Shown piece after piece: positions 36,332 through 47,475 of a DNA stretch of 64,000 bases. Origin of the DNA: Listeria aquatica FSL S10-1188 (lineage in GTDB: Bacteria; Bacillota; Bacilli; Lactobacillales; Listeriaceae). The notes under the pieces are model-generated. The model made no database searches. It saw only the letters and a list, made by a program, of their open reading frames with translations, and was not told the origin of the DNA. Location: contig NZ_AOCG01000002.1 in assembly GCF_000525795.1 (NCBI RefSeq), forward strand, positions 1 through 64,000. Reading direction: 5' to 3'. The position numbers and the translations under genes were made by a program. Each line of letters opens with the position of its first letter. The first letter of the stretch is position 1.

Positions 36332-39300
36332 TTATTTGATCAGTTCGGCTGTTTCTTCTAGTCTTACAGAAACTAATTTTGAAACACCGGATTCTTGCAT
36401 CGTTACGCCATACAGCACATCCGCTTCTTCCATCGTACCTTTTCTATGTGTGATGACGATAAATTGTGTTGACTGTTCAAATTGCTTCAAATAACGGCTG
36501 AAGCGGACCACATTGGCTTCATCAAGCGCGGCTTCTACTTCATCCAGAATACAAAACGGTACTGGACGCACGCGAATAATCGCGAATAAGAGGGCGATCG
36601 CCGTTAGAGCACGCTCCCCGCCTGAACGAAGCGAGAGATTTTGTAATTTTTTCCCTGGCGGTTGGGCCACAATGTCAATTCCTGTTGTTAACAAGTCTTC
36701 TGGATTAAGAAGAACGAGTTCAGCTTTTCCGCCTCCGAATAATTCAGGGAATACTGCAGAAAATTCGTGTTTGATCGCTTCGAAGCTTTCACCGAAACGT
36801 TTTTTCACTTCTTCGTCCATTTCACCCATTACTTGGAATAGCGTTTCTTTAGCATTTAACAAGTCCTCTTGTTGACCTTTTAAGAAATCAAACCGTTCTG
36901 AAATTCGGTCAAATTCCTCAATGGCTCCTAAATTGACGGTGCCAAGTTCATCAATCGAACGCTTCAAAAGACGTACTTTGCCTCGAAGTTCTTCTTCTGG
37001 CATTTCAGGAACTTTACGCGCTTTCGCCTCTTCTTTTGAAACCGCGTATGTTTCAAGCAAGCGATCCTCGCGATTTTTAGCATCAACTTCTGCACGACCA
37101 ATTTCAATTTCCGCTTGGTTTTTCTGTTCAAGGTAAAAACTTGCTTTATTGTTTTCTTCTGTGAGTTTTTCTTCTAGTTGCTTCACTTCGCTTTGCAAAG
37201 CGGAGCGTTCTTCATTTAACGTTTGAATTTTAAGCGCTGTTTCTTCTTTTTGAACGCGTAATTTTTCAATTTCACGAGAAGTTTCTTCAACCGAAGTAGA
37301 CACATTCGTTAAATTATCTTGTAAAGCCTTAATTTTTGATTCTGCAGCTTCCTTTTCTTGATACTGCTCGAAAAGTGTAGCTTCTAAGCGTTCCACATCG
37401 TTTGTTGCCGTCTGTAACTGTTCTTTTTGAGCTGCCATCTTCACATTGAGGGCGGAAAGAACTTCTTCATCCGCTTTCTTCCTGCTACTTGCGGCTTTGC
37501 TTTCATCCGTCATTTGCTGGATCTTGCGGTCAAGGCTTTCGATTTTTTCTCCAAGTTGCAATTGATTTTCTGCGAGCTCTTCCTTGCGTTTCCAAAGTGT
37601 GTTCATTTCTTCTTCGCCAGATTTTTTTTTCAGCATCATACAGTGATAATTGTTTATTGATCCGCTCAAAAGCTTCTAACTCACGCTCGTGTTTGCTTTT
37701 CACTTCGTGTTCGCGCATTCGCAAGTTCTCACCGATTTGGCGGGTTTCTTCAAGTTCACTTCGTTTATTGGCAAGCACTTCTTTGGCTTTTTTCACAGTT
37801 TCTTCGTATTGAGTCGTTTCTGTTTCAAGTGAAGCAAGTACTTTAGCCAGTTCATCCAGTTCGTTTTTTTCGACTGATGATGGAAGATTTCCCCTGCTTC
37901 GTTGCGCCACCAGTCATTGAGCCTCCCGCGTTCACAACATCACCATCTAGCGTCACTACACGGAAGCGATAGTTCACAAGTTTTGCAAGCCTTGAAGCCC
38001 CGCGCAAATCCTTCGCTAGAATCGTTGTTCCGAGGGCATTTAAAATGACCGGTGCAAATTTTTCATCATACGAAACGACTTCGCTTGCAAGACTCACAAA
38101 AGCTGGTTCATTTCGAAGCGCATTACGTGTCGCTTCTGGTATATGACGTGGCTGAATCGTTGAAAGCGGCAAAAACGTCGCTCGACCAGCATGTGTTTTC
38201 TTCAAATATTGAATGGCTTCCCGTGCAGCTTGGTCGCTTTCAACAACCACATGTTGCGCACTTGCCGATAGAGCAATTTCCATCGCTTTCTGGTAATCGG
38301 CTGGAATTTGAATCAGTTCAACAAGGGCTCCGTGAATACCACCAAGTGTTTCTTTTGCCTTTAATACTTCACGAACGCCTTGGAAAAATCCTGCATAGTC
38401 ATCTGCCAACTCACCAAGCGTCTCTTTACGCGACTTTGTTTGCTGTACTTTTTCATAATGACGATAAAGGTCTCGCTCCGCTCGTTCAAATTCGCTTGTT
38501 TTCTGTTCAACAACTTGCTTAACATCCTGATAAATTACAAGCTGTTCCTCAATTTCCACATGAATCTCGTCAAGTTCCGCGCGCATCTTTTCAGTTCGCT
38601 TAGCTTGATCCTCACGTGTTTTCAAATGTTCCCGGTTTTCATGCTCAAGGCGAGCCGTTTTCGCTTCCTGTTGCGTGATTTCTCGTTCAACGTAGCCAAT
38701 ATCATTCCGAATGGTCGTTTCTTGGTATTTCAACTCAAACAAATCACTTTTCTGATTTTCAATGGCTTCCTCAGACAGCGCATCATAATGCTTAAGCTTT
38801 TCAAGAAGCTCATTTTTTTCACGCACCGAAACTTCATAAGCCGCTTCTTTTTCACGTTTTTCGTTAAGCAATTTCTCTTTTTCCGTTTCAAGCGTTGTAA
38901 TTTTCTCAAGCGCTTGCGTGAGGGTATCCTGTTGTATGCTCGCATTTTCACTCCCGTGTTTTTTCCGTTCAAGAACGAGGTTTCGTTCCCCTTCCAGTTG
39001 CTCGAGTCGCTCCGTTTCATGCAACAAATCATTCCGCATTTTTTCGAGCGTTTCATCTGTTTCAGCAATTTTTTTCTTTTTTTCGAGAAAGCGTCCCCTT
39101 CAAGGCTAGCGACATCTTTTCTAATTTCAACGAGAGCCGTTTGATTCTCCATAAATTTAGTTCGGCTTACTTCCAGTTTTTCAGCAATCGTCTCAAGTTC
39201 AAACGCAATCAAACCCACTTCATACTTTTCAAGCTCTTCTTGCTGGTAAAGATAATCTCTCGCAATCGAAGCTTGAATCTCAAGCGGTTCAAGCTGACCT

Positions 39301-39896
39301 TCTAGTTCGTGTAAAATGTCTTCTACACGATTCAAGTTTTCTTCCGTCTCAAGCAGCTTGTTTTCAGCTTGCTTCTTACGATTTTTGTATTTTAAAACGC
39401 CGGCTGCTTCTTCAAAAATAGAGCGCCGTTCCTCGGGTTTACTATTTAAAATTTCATCGATTTTCCCTTGTGAAATAATGGACATCGACTCTCTTCCAAG
39501 TCCAGAATCCATGAATAAATCCACAATATCTTTTAAACGGCAGGTTTGTTTATTGATCAAAAATTCGCTATCGCCATTTCGGTAAATTCGTCTTGTCACC
39601 ACTACTTCACTATAATCAAGCGGCAAGTAGCGATCATCATTCGCAAGCACGAGCGATACTTCTGCAAAATTAATTGGTTTTCTTGAATCGCTTCCAGCAA
39701 AAATGACATCGCCCATTCGCCCACCACGAAGGCTCTTTGCAGATTGCTCGCCCAAAACCCAGCGGATTGCTTCAGTGATATTGCTTTTTCCGCTTCCGTT
39801 CGGTCCGACAACCGCTGTCATGCCAGGAACAAAATCAATTGCTACTTTATCTGCAAATGATTTAAATCCATTCATTTCCAGTCGTTTTAATAGCAA
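36332..39896 (-). CDS. smc: Chromosome segregation ATPase SMC (several apparent frameshifts)
   Basis: Reads in four overlapping pieces, joined at T-rich runs near 39069-39083 (two bases), 37866-37872 and 37622-37630 (one base each). Corrected length is 1186 aa, the normal size. N-terminal Walker A VVGPNGSGKSNITEAIRW; long coiled coils; hinge with GGIHGALVELIQIPADYQK and VLNALGTTILAKDL; C-terminal signature LRSGGERALTAIALLF and Walker B FCILDEVEAALDEANV. Condenses and separates chromosomes with ScpAB. An essential gene with four lesions, all in homopolymers, argues for base-calling errors. Confidence 0.96.
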
Positions 39897-39917
39897 ACTG
39901 CTTCTCTCCTTCCGTTC

Positions 39918-40607
39918 CTACTTATGCATCATCTGCCGAACTGCAAACTCCGCTGCATTTTGTTCGGCTTGTTTTTTCGTTCGCCCTGTTCCTTTTCCAA
40001 GAACTTGTCCATTCACTACTACCTGTGCTTCAAATGCGCGACTATGTGCTGGACCACTTTCACCCAAAATGTCATATTGGATTAATACATCGCGATCGCG
40101 TTGAACAATTTCTTGAAGTTGTGTTTTGTAGTCTACCGTTTCCATAAAAACCCCTGTATCGATTTTTGGAAAAACGATACGTTCTAAAAATTGGATGACT
40201 TTTGCAAGCCCATTATCGAGATAAAGCGCTCCGATAAAAGCTTCAAAAACATCGGCAAGCAGAGCTGGCCGATTTCTACCACCCGCTTTTTCTTCTCCTT
40301 TTCCAAGTCGAACATATTTGGAAAAATGAACGCTGTCTGCAAATTCAACAAGGGATGGTTCACAGACGATCGCAGCACGCATTTTCGTCATTTGACCTTC
40401 CGCCATATCCGGATACTTTTTAAATAAATAATCAGATACGGTTAACTCTAATACCGCATCTCCTAGAAATTCTAATCTTTCATTGTCTTTTAAATGTTCT
40501 TTACGATGTTCATTGACATAGGAAGAATGGGTAAACGCTGTTTGAAGCAACGTAATATCTTTAAAGGTAAAACCCACACTTTCTTGCAATTCATCCCAGT
40601 TATTCAT
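39918..40607 (-). CDS. rnc: Ribonuclease III
   Basis: 229 aa. Catalytic signature [20 protein letters not shown] with the acidic residues, second acidic patch [16 protein letters not shown], and a C-terminal dsRNA-binding domain ([10 protein letters not shown] ... [16 protein letters not shown]). Processes rRNA precursors and, in type II CRISPR systems, the crRNA-tracrRNA duplex. Start at MNNWDEL after GAGAGGAC; the longer frame overlaps this site. Confidence 0.98.
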   Translation of the reverse strand: MNNWDELQESVGFTFKDITLLQTAFTHSSYVNEHRKEHLKDNERLEFLGDAVLELTVSDYLFKKYPDMAEGQMTKMRAAIVCEPSLVEFADSVHFSKYVRLGKGEEKAGGRNRPALLADVFEAFIGALYLDNGLAKVIQFLERIVFPKIDTGVFMETVDYKTQLQEIVQRDRDVLIQYDILGESGPAHSRAFEAQVVVNGQVLGKGTGRTKKQAEQNAAEFAVRQMMHK

Positions 40608-40638
40608 GAACTTGTCCTCTCCCATTCCTATCAAGTTC

Positions 40639-40678
40639 ATTTTCTAAACAGCTCCTTTTTAAAAGCTGCTTAGAAAAT
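40639..40678 (-). other. long hairpin in front of rnc
   Basis: Arms ATTTTCTAAACAGCT / AGCTGCTTAGAAAAT (one mismatch) around a short A/T loop, 31 bp before the rnc start. No T-run follows on the minus strand, so it does not look like a terminator; a double-stranded RNA target for RNase III autoregulation is possible. Confidence 0.5.
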
Positions 40679-40779
40679 AAACCCTTTTCTTTGTAGAAAA
40701 AGAGGCTGCCAAATTGCTTCTCCTTCGCTTAAATGCTGGGGGGAGCAATCTAACACCCTCATTTATCTTTTCGCTGAAA

Positions 40780-41019
40780 TTATTGGTGTGCCTCTATGTA
40801 CTTCACTGCGTCACCAACTGTAGAAAGTTTTTCAGCGTCGTCATCAGAGATTTCCATATCAAATTGGTCCTCAAGTTCCATTACAAGTTCAACAACGTCT
40901 AGAGAATCAGCTCCTAGATCGTCTTTGAAGGAAGCTTCCAAAGTTACTTTAGACGCTTCAACTCCTAAACGGTCGACAACGATATCAGTAACTTTTTCCA
41001 ATACTTCTTGTTCTGTCAT
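40780..41019 (-). CDS. acpP: Acyl carrier protein
   Basis: 79 aa starting [19 protein letters not shown]. The phosphopantetheine Ser lies in [18 protein letters not shown]. Start placed at the ATG nine bases after GGGAGGTG; a GTG four codons upstream lies inside that site. End of the fap-controlled fatty-acid operon. Confidence 0.98.
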   Translation of the reverse strand: MTEQEVLEKVTDIVVDRLGVEASKVTLEASFKDDLGADSLDVVELVMELEDQFDMEISDDDAEKLSTVGDAVKYIEAHQ

Positions 41020-41080
41020 GGTTAACTTCACCTCCCTTCAAGTATTATATAAGAAAACATTCCGCGCGTAAACAGTTAAT

Positions 41081-41827
41081 TTACATGTTCATGCCGCCAT
41101 CAACAGAAAGTACTTGTCCTGTAATATAACTAGCTTCATCACTAACAAGGAATAATACTGCATTTGCAATGTCTTCTGTCTTTCCGTAAGCATGAAGCGG
41201 AATTTGATCTAACATCATTTCTTTTGTTTTTTCATCCAGCTCATCTGTCATATCGGTTTGAATAAATCCTGGTGCAACGGCATTCACATTAATGCCACGC
41301 GGGGCCATTTCCCGAGCTGTTGTTTTCGTTAGTCCGATAACACCCGACTTGCTCGCCACATAGTTAGCTTGTCCAGCATTCCCGACAATCCCAACCACTG
41401 AAGCCATATTCAAGATTTTTCCAGCACGTTGTTTCATCATCGTGCGGCTCACTGCTTTTGTGCAAAGGAAAGTACCTTTTAAATTGATGTTAATCACATC
41501 ATCCCACTCGTCTTCTTTCATGCGCATCAAAAGATTATCACGAGTAATTCCAGCGTTATTGACCAAGATGTCAATTTGTCCAAAACGACTTACCACTTCT
41601 TTAAAAAAGGCATCAACATCTTCTGGACTTGAAACATCTGCTTTCATAGCTTCAGCTTCTACGCCAAATTCACTTACAAGATCAAGCGTTTCTTTTGCAG
41701 CGTCGGCACGCCCGCCGTAGTTAAAAAAGATGTTTGCTCCTTCTTCAGCCAGTTTTAACACTATCTCGCGGCCAATGCCGCGCGATCCGCCCGTTACGAC
41801 CGCAACTTTTCCACTAAGTTTGCCCAT
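41081..41827 (-). CDS. fabG: 3-oxoacyl-ACP reductase FabG
   Basis: 248-aa short-chain dehydrogenase using NADPH in fatty-acid elongation. Cofactor loop [34 protein letters not shown], and catalytic Ser/Tyr/Lys in [20 protein letters not shown]. The start is immediately after the fabD stop (TAAATG). Confidence 0.97.
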   Translation of the reverse strand: MGKLSGKVAVVTGGSRGIGREIVLKLAEEGANIFFNYGGRADAAKETLDLVSEFGVEAEAMKADVSSPEDVDAFFKEVVSRFGQIDILVNNAGITRDNLLMRMKEDEWDDVININLKGTFLCTKAVSRTMMKQRAGKILNMASVVGIVGNAGQANYVASKSGVIGLTKTTAREMAPRGINVNAVAPGFIQTDMTDELDEKTKEMMLDQIPLHAYGKTEDIANAVLFLVSDEASYITGQVLSVDGGMNM

Positions 41828-42764
41828 TTAGTTTCCTCCTTTAAGTTCCGTAATAACTTCTTCTAAGCTTGAAACATCTGATGCATTTAAAAACTTTCAC
41901 ATCGCGATCAATTTTTTTGATTAAACCTGCTGTTACTTTACCAGCTCCAATTTCAACGAAAGTATCCACGCCTTGCTGAATTAGTTCGCGAATCGACTGC
42001 TCAAAACGAACTGGAGAATAAATTTGACGCACTAGCTTGCTTTCAAGTTCATTCTTATCGGTTAAAAGAGCCGCATCGACGTTATTAATAACAGGAATCG
42101 AGCCATCAAGAATCGTCACGGTTTTTAGCACATCAGCAAACTTTTCAGCTGCTGGCTTCATTAACTCGGAGTGAAACGGTCCACTAACAGCGAGTGGCAT
42201 CACACGTTTTGCTCCTTTTTCTTTGAGTGCTTCTGTTGCCTTTTCAATGCCTTCTTTTGATCCCGAAATAACAATTTGCCCTGGGCAATTATAATTTGCA
42301 CTTTGAACAGGTAGATCAATCGAAGCCGTCACATTTTCAATCGTTTCTGCGTCCAATCCAAGTACAGCAGCCATTGCACCAGCCCCGTCAGGAACCGCCG
42401 CTTCCATCAATTTCCCGCGCTCATGTACAAGATAAACCGCATCTGCTGCTGTTAAAAAGTTCGCAGCAACTAATGCGCTGTATTCACCAAGACTATGTCC
42501 GATCGCAAAATCAGCTTTAATCCCAGCTCCTTCAAGCACGTTCAAAATTGCAGTGCTAGTTGCGACAAGCGCAGGTTGTGCATTTTCAGATTTTGTTAGC
42601 AATTCTTGCGGACCATCTGTGATTAATTCTGTAAGCGAAAACCCAAGTCTCTCGTCTGCTTGGTCAAAAACAGCTTTTGCTTCAGGATATTTCTCGCTCA
42701 CATCCTGTCCCATTCCCACTTTTTGAGAACCTTGGCCAGGAAATACGAAAGCTAGCTTGTTCAT
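41828..42764 (-). CDS. fabD: Malonyl-CoA:ACP transacylase FabD (apparent C-terminal frameshift)
   Basis: 311 aa after removing one base near 41889-41896, which restores [19 protein letters not shown]-stop. [12 protein letters not shown] start, catalytic Ser in [14 protein letters not shown] and His in [17 protein letters not shown]. Loads malonate onto ACP. Overlaps plsX by four bases (ATGA). Confidence 0.96.
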
Positions 42765-43770
42765 ACTGTTTCTCCTCCTAATTTCCCTTGGTCAATTTCT
42801 GATTTTATCGTTTCGACCATTTGTTTTTGAATCATATCGCGTGCTTGACGGATAGTTGTAAAAATCCCGTGGGCGTTTGATGAGCCGTGTGCTTTGATCA
42901 CAGGAGCTTGTACGCCGAAAAGACAAGCGCCGCCATATTCGCTGTAATCCATTTTAGCTCGGAGTGCAAGTAAATCTTTTTTTCAGCACACCCGCCGCGA
43001 GTTTATTCTTAAAGCTATTCATCAAGCTCATTTTAAGCATCGAGAAAAAGGCAGCTCCCGTTCCTTCTAAGCTTTTTAAAACCATGTTTCCAGTGAAGCC
43101 GTCAGTAACAACCACGTCCGCTACATCCATCAGTAAATCTCTTGATTCAATATTTCCAACAAAATGGTAAGCCGTTTGTTCTTTCATCAGTTCAAACGCT
43201 TTTTTTTGTCAAATCATTTCCCTTGGTTTCTTCTGTACCAATATTCAAGAGTCCAATGCGTGGGCGATCAATTTTCCGCACTTTTTCCGCATAGATCGAA
43301 CCCATCAAGCCAAATTGCAATAAATGTTCAGCTTTAGCATCTGAATTTGCCCCGAGATCGAGCATCACAAAACCTTTTCCGCTAATCGTTGGAAGCGTCG
43401 GTGCAAGCGCTGGACGTTCAATTCCTTTGATTCTCCCAATAACAAATAAACCGGTCGACATGAGCGCTCCTGTATTTCCAGCAGAAATACAAGCATCTGC
43501 TTCCCCGTCTTTAACCGCCGTTGCCGCAAGAACCATAGATGCATTTTTCTTGCGTTTTACAGCACGAACCGGTTCATCGTCACTTTCTATTTTTTCATCT
43601 GTATGTACAATTGTGACACGCGTTTTATCCGTTAAATGCTCTAAAATCGCTTCTTCTTTCCCAAATAGAATAAACTCGACATCTTTAAATTGCTTAGCGG
43701 CTTCCATAACTCCCAGAACGATTTCTTTTGGTGCATTGTCACCGCCCATGGCATCAATTGCTATTTTCAT
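42761..43770 (-). CDS. plsX: Phosphate acyltransferase PlsX (two apparent frameshifts)
   Basis: 335 aa after removing one base from the T8 run at 43201-43207 region and one from the T7 run near 42977-42983. [20 protein letters not shown] start, [39 protein letters not shown] and [20 protein letters not shown]. Converts acyl-ACP to acyl-phosphate for phospholipid synthesis. Part of fapR-plsX-fabD-fabG-acpP. Confidence 0.96.
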
Positions 43771-44356
43771 TTTCGTCAGTCCTTTTTACTTTTTCTGTGG
43801 CATGATACATTTCAAACTTGCCTTTTAAAACGACTTCATCGCCAACGTAACTTCGCACATCTACAATCGTAATTGCCCGTTCGCCAGTTTGCTTCCGAAC
43901 AAGTGCTTTTGAAACCACTCGTTCATTAAGTTTGACTTGACGAACAAAACGGACCGTCGCTTGGGTAGTCAGTGCAAGCTCGTTTGGAATAACCGCTGTT
44001 GCAAGCGAATTCGCCTGTGCAAACAAATGGTGACCCCGCGCGATATGATTTCGTTTGAAAACATGTTCTTCTTTTACATCAAAAATCGAAATGGCACTTT
44101 CATTCAGCTTGATGTCAATAATTTCACCAATCACTTCTTCAAGTGGTAGACTTTTAACCGAATCAGTGAAATTTTCGCTTGCAACGTGTTTGATTCGTTC
44201 TCGCAGCTCGGGAATCGAAAGAGCAACGCGATCAAGCCGCACAGTTTGTACGCTGACGTTAAATGTCTTCGCTAGTTCGTCATCTGTAATAAATGGATTG
44301 GCATCGATGACTTCCTGTAATTTGGCTTGTCGCTCCTTCTTCGGATACTTTTTCAT
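43754..44356 (-). CDS. fapR: Fatty-acid biosynthesis repressor FapR
   Basis: 200 aa. N-terminal helix-turn-helix ([20 protein letters not shown]), linker helix, and C-terminal hot-dog effector domain ([20 protein letters not shown] ... [13 protein letters not shown]-like end). Releases DNA when malonyl-CoA/ACP rises. First gene of the operon it controls; the 3' end overlaps plsX by 17 bp. A matching operator lies 32 bp upstream. Confidence 0.96.
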   Translation of the reverse strand: MKKYPKKERQAKLQEVIDANPFITDDELAKTFNVSVQTVRLDRVALSIPELRERIKHVASENFTDSVKSLPLEEVIGEIIDIKLNESAISIFDVKEEHVFKRNHIARGHHLFAQANSLATAVIPNELALTTQATVRFVRQVKLNERVVSKALVRKQTGERAITIVDVRSYVGDEVVLKGKFEMYHATEKVKRTDENENSN

Positions 44357-44387
44357 TCGGATTCCTCATCTCTTTTGATTGATGCTC

Positions 44388-44406
44388 CTAATACCTACTA
44401 CTAAAT
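44388..44406. promoter_or_regulatory. FapR operator
   Basis: CTAATACCTACTACTAAAT, an imperfect palindrome close to the Bacillus FapR box TTAGTACCTGATACTAAT. Supports autoregulation of fapR-plsX-fabD-fabG-acpP. Confidence 0.7.
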
Positions 44407-44413
44407 TTAAGCT

Positions 44414-44440
44414 AAAAAAACGGGATTGGAAAAACCAATC
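44414..44440 (-). terminator. terminator after recG
   Basis: GATTGG / CCAATC arms with a T5 loop, then CCGTTTTTTT on the minus strand. Confidence 0.7.
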
Positions 44441-44525
44441 GATTTCCTCACCCAATCTGGTTGCTTTTTAAGTTTACGCTAATATGTTATATAAAAAGTG
44501 AGCAGCTTGCAAGTTTTTTCCGTTT

Positions 44526-46598
44526 TTAGTCCAATTTTTCCTCGCTAAAAACGCCTAATGATTCAAGTAGATTTCGCAGTTGCTTGTACCTTGGTTCATT
44601 CATAAAATCTTCTTCAAAAATCAGTTTAGCCGCATCTTGACGTGCTAGTTCAAGCACCCGGTAATCGTGCACCATATCCGCCACTTTAAATTCAGGAATG
44701 CCGCTTTGCTTTTTCCCGAAAAAGTCGCCAGGTCCGCGAAGCTCCAAATCGCGCTCACTTAATGCAAAGCCATCGTTTGTCTCCGTCATAATTGTCATGC
44801 GTTCTTTGCCGACTTCTGTTTTGGGATCTGCAATCAAAATACAGTAAGATTGATGACTGCCACGACCCACACGTCCACGAAGCTGATGAAGTTGTGACAA
44901 ACCAAACCGGTCCGCATCATAAATCACCATCATCGTTGCATTCGGCACATTGACCCCAACCTCAACAACTGTTGTCGAAACTAAACAGTCAATCTTGCCG
45001 TCATTAAACTCGCGCATGAGTTCCTCTTTTTCTGTTGGAAGTAATCTGCCATGCATGAGTCCAGGTGTGTATTTTCCTTTCCATTTACCAAGCAAAATAT
45101 TGTAAAAATCAACCGCATTTTGCACATCTAGCTTCTCCGATTCTTCAATGAGTGGACAAATCACGTAAACTTGACGACCTTGTTCAATTTCTTTTTCCAT
45201 AAACGAAATCACTCGGTCGAGCATTTCGTGCTTCACCCAGAAAGTCTCAATTTCCTTTCGTCCTGCTGGAAGTTCATCGATAATGGACACATCCATTTCT
45301 CCAAAAGCCGTAATAGCAAGTGTTCTTGGAATTGGAGTTGCCGTCATGAAAAGCACATCGGGATATTCACCTTTTTCACGCAAAAAGCGGCGCTGGTTGA
45401 CGCCAAACCGGTGTTGTTCATCGGTTATCACAAGGCCAAGACGTTTGAAAACAACATCGTCTTGAATAAGCGCATGGGTTCCAATCAACACATCAAGCTC
45501 CCCTGCCTCAAGCATAGCTAGGAGTTCTCGTCTTTTCTTACCTTTTACACTGCTTGTTAAAAGTCCAACTGTAATACCAAAAGGTTCAAGTAGTTCAAAA
45601 AGCGAGTCCGCATGTTGCTCCGCCAAAATTTCAGTTGGCACCATTAAAGCACTTTGAAACCCACTTGTTGCCGCCGCAAACATGGCAATGCTTGCCACAA
45701 CCGTTTTTCCAGAACCCACATCTCCTTGAAGCAAACGATTCATGTGGAAATGCGATTTCATATCTCCACTGATTTCATTCACCACTCGTTTTTGCGCATT
45801 TGTAAGCGGAAAAGGGAGCGAATCAATGTAGCCTCGTAATTCCTTCACATCATAGTCGATCGAAACCCCGCCCGATCGCTCTCGTTCAATTTTGCGGAAA
45901 AACTGCATCTTCATTTGGAACAGTAAAAATTCTTCATAGACCATACGCCTACGCGCTTGTTTTAATTCCATCTCACTTTTTGGAAAATGCAACCTTTTAA
46001 CAGCATCTACCCGAGAAATCAATTTATACTTTTGCAAGAACTCTTCAGGAATGACTTCTTCAATTTGATTCCCGTAAAGCTCGAAAGCTTGCTTTGTATA
46101 TTTCAAAATCGTCTTATTACGCAAATTTCCTTTTAGGCGATAAACACCTTCAAAATTTTCCTCCTGCGCTTTTAGTCCCGCATGAAATTTACTGGCTGTG
46201 ATTTGAGCACGGTTTCGATCCCATTTTCCGGAAATAGTCACCTCACTATTTAATTCCACTTTATTCTTCAAATAAGGCTGATTGAAAAAATCAATCTTTA
46301 AAACTTGTCCATTTGCTGACAAGCGAAAAGATAGTTTCGATTTTTTTCGACCGTAGTAAGAAACCGTCGGCTCCGTTAAAACTTCACCAAATACCGTAAT
46401 TCGTTCTCCATTTTCCACTTCCGTTAAATCACGCATCCGGTAATCTTCATAGCGATAAGGAAAATTCCAAAGCAAGTCATAAATCGTTTCAATGCCGAGC
46501 TCCTTGAATGCTTTAGCCATTTCCTCGCCAATCCCTTTAAGCGTCGTAAGTGGAAGGCTATTTAAATTATTCGCCAATGCCGTCTGGCGACAATCCAA
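44526..46598 (-). CDS. recG: ATP-dependent DNA helicase RecG
   Basis: 690 aa. N-terminal wedge/OB region (ITVFGEVLTEPTVSYYGRKK), helicase motifs LLQGDVGSGKTVVASIAMF, VITDEQHRFGVNQRRFL, FMTATPIPRTLAIT, and HQLRGRVGRGSHQSYCIL. Remodels stalled forks and branched DNA. The upstream frame overlaps sdaAA by 32 bp; the TTG at 46577 (MANNLNSLPLTTLKG) may be the real start, though no clear ribosome site is seen. Confidence 0.96.
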   Translation of the reverse strand: MDCRQTALANNLNSLPLTTLKGIGEEMAKAFKELGIETIYDLLWNFPYRYEDYRMRDLTEVENGERITVFGEVLTEPTVSYYGRKKSKLSFRLSANGQVLKIDFFNQPYLKNKVELNSEVTISGKWDRNRAQITASKFHAGLKAQEENFEGVYRLKGNLRNKTILKYTKQAFELYGNQIEEVIPEEFLQKYKLISRVDAVKRLHFPKSEMELKQARRRMVYEEFLLFQMKMQFFRKIERERSGGVSIDYDVKELRGYIDSLPFPLTNAQKRVVNEISGDMKSHFHMNRLLQGDVGSGKTVVASIAMFAAATSGFQSALMVPTEILAEQHADSLFELLEPFGITVGLLTSSVKGKKRRELLAMLEAGELDVLIGTHALIQDDVVFKRLGLVITDEQHRFGVNQRRFLREKGEYPDVLFMTATPIPRTLAITAFGEMDVSIIDELPAGRKEIETFWVKHEMLDRVISFMEKEIEQGRQVYVICPLIEESEKLDVQNAVDFYNILLGKWKGKYTPGLMHGRLLPTEKEELMREFNDGKIDCLVSTTVVEVGVNVPNATMMVIYDADRFGLSQLHQLRGRVGRGSHQSYCILIADPKTEVGKERMTIMTETNDGFALSERDLELRGPGDFFGKKQSGIPEFKVADMVHDYRVLELARQDAAKLIFEEDFMNEPRYKQLRNLLESLGVFSEEKLD

Positions 46599-47466
46599 AG
46601 ATCTTCGCTTGAATCATACGTCCCGTTGGCGTTGCCGCAAGTCCTCCTTCAGCTGTTTCTCTTAAACTACTCGGCATTTGGAGTCCAACACGGTGCATCG
46701 CTTCAATAACTTCATCGCAAGGAATTCGGCTTTTAATGCCAGCAAGTGCCATGTCTGCCGAAATAATTGCTTGTGAAGAACCTAGAGCATTTCGTTTCAC
46801 ACAAGGCACTTCAACAAGACCTGCAACAGGGTCACATACAAGCCCCAACATGTTTTTCATCGTCATCGCCATCGCGTGTGCCGATTGTTCAGGCGTTCCA
46901 TGAGCCGCTTCAACAACTGCCGCTGAAGCCATTGCACTCGCTGACCCTACTTCTGCTTGACACCCGCCCGCAGCGCCACTGATAAAAGCATTATTAGCCA
47001 CAACATAGCCAAACGCTCCTGCTGTAAATAAGAAGTTAACCATTTCTTCCCGCGAAAGACCAAGCTTATCCTTAACGGCAAACAAAACGCCGGGAACGAC
47101 ACCCGCGCTTCCTGCTGTAGGAGTTGCACAAATAACACCCATTGCAGCGTTCACTTCATTCGTCGCAATCGCCTTTTGAACAGACCGGAGCAAAACTTCC
47201 CCCGACAAAAATTGACCATTTTCAATATAGTCATTCATTAAAACAGCGTCTCCGCCAGTTAATCCAGTTGTTGACTCAACGCCTGCTTCGCCTTGTTTGA
47301 TCGCCTCTTCCATGACATCAAGATTTCGCTCCATCGCCTCAAAAACTTCTTCACGTGACTTACCGGAAACATCCATTTCACGTTCAATCATGATTTCCGA
47401 AACAGCTTTATTCTCACGTTCTGCGATATCGACTAGTTCTGCGACTGTACGAAACATAACTTTCAT
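46567..47466 (-). CDS. sdaAA: L-serine dehydratase, iron-sulfur alpha subunit
   Basis: 299 aa. Deaminates serine to pyruvate using a 4Fe-4S cluster; cysteines in MGVICATPTAGSAGVVPG, GAAGGCQAEVGSASAMAS, LGLVCDPVAGLVEVPCVKRN. Pairs with the beta subunit 9 bp upstream. Confidence 0.96.
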   Translation of the reverse strand: MKVMFRTVAELVDIAERENKAVSEIMIEREMDVSGKSREEVFEAMERNLDVMEEAIKQGEAGVESTTGLTGGDAVLMNDYIENGQFLSGEVLLRSVQKAIATNEVNAAMGVICATPTAGSAGVVPGVLFAVKDKLGLSREEMVNFLFTAGAFGYVVANNAFISGAAGGCQAEVGSASAMASAAVVEAAHGTPEQSAHAMAMTMKNMLGLVCDPVAGLVEVPCVKRNALGSSQAIISADMALAGIKSRIPCDEVIEAMHRVGLQMPSSLRETAEGGLAATPTGRMIQAKIFGLSPDGIGE

Positions 47467-47475
47467 CCTCCTAAA

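Noticed and set aside
38380-39144. Long plus-strand ORF (254 aa)
   Set aside because: Antisense of the smc coiled coil; the Phe/Leu-rich composition is a mirror of Glu/Lys-rich coding.
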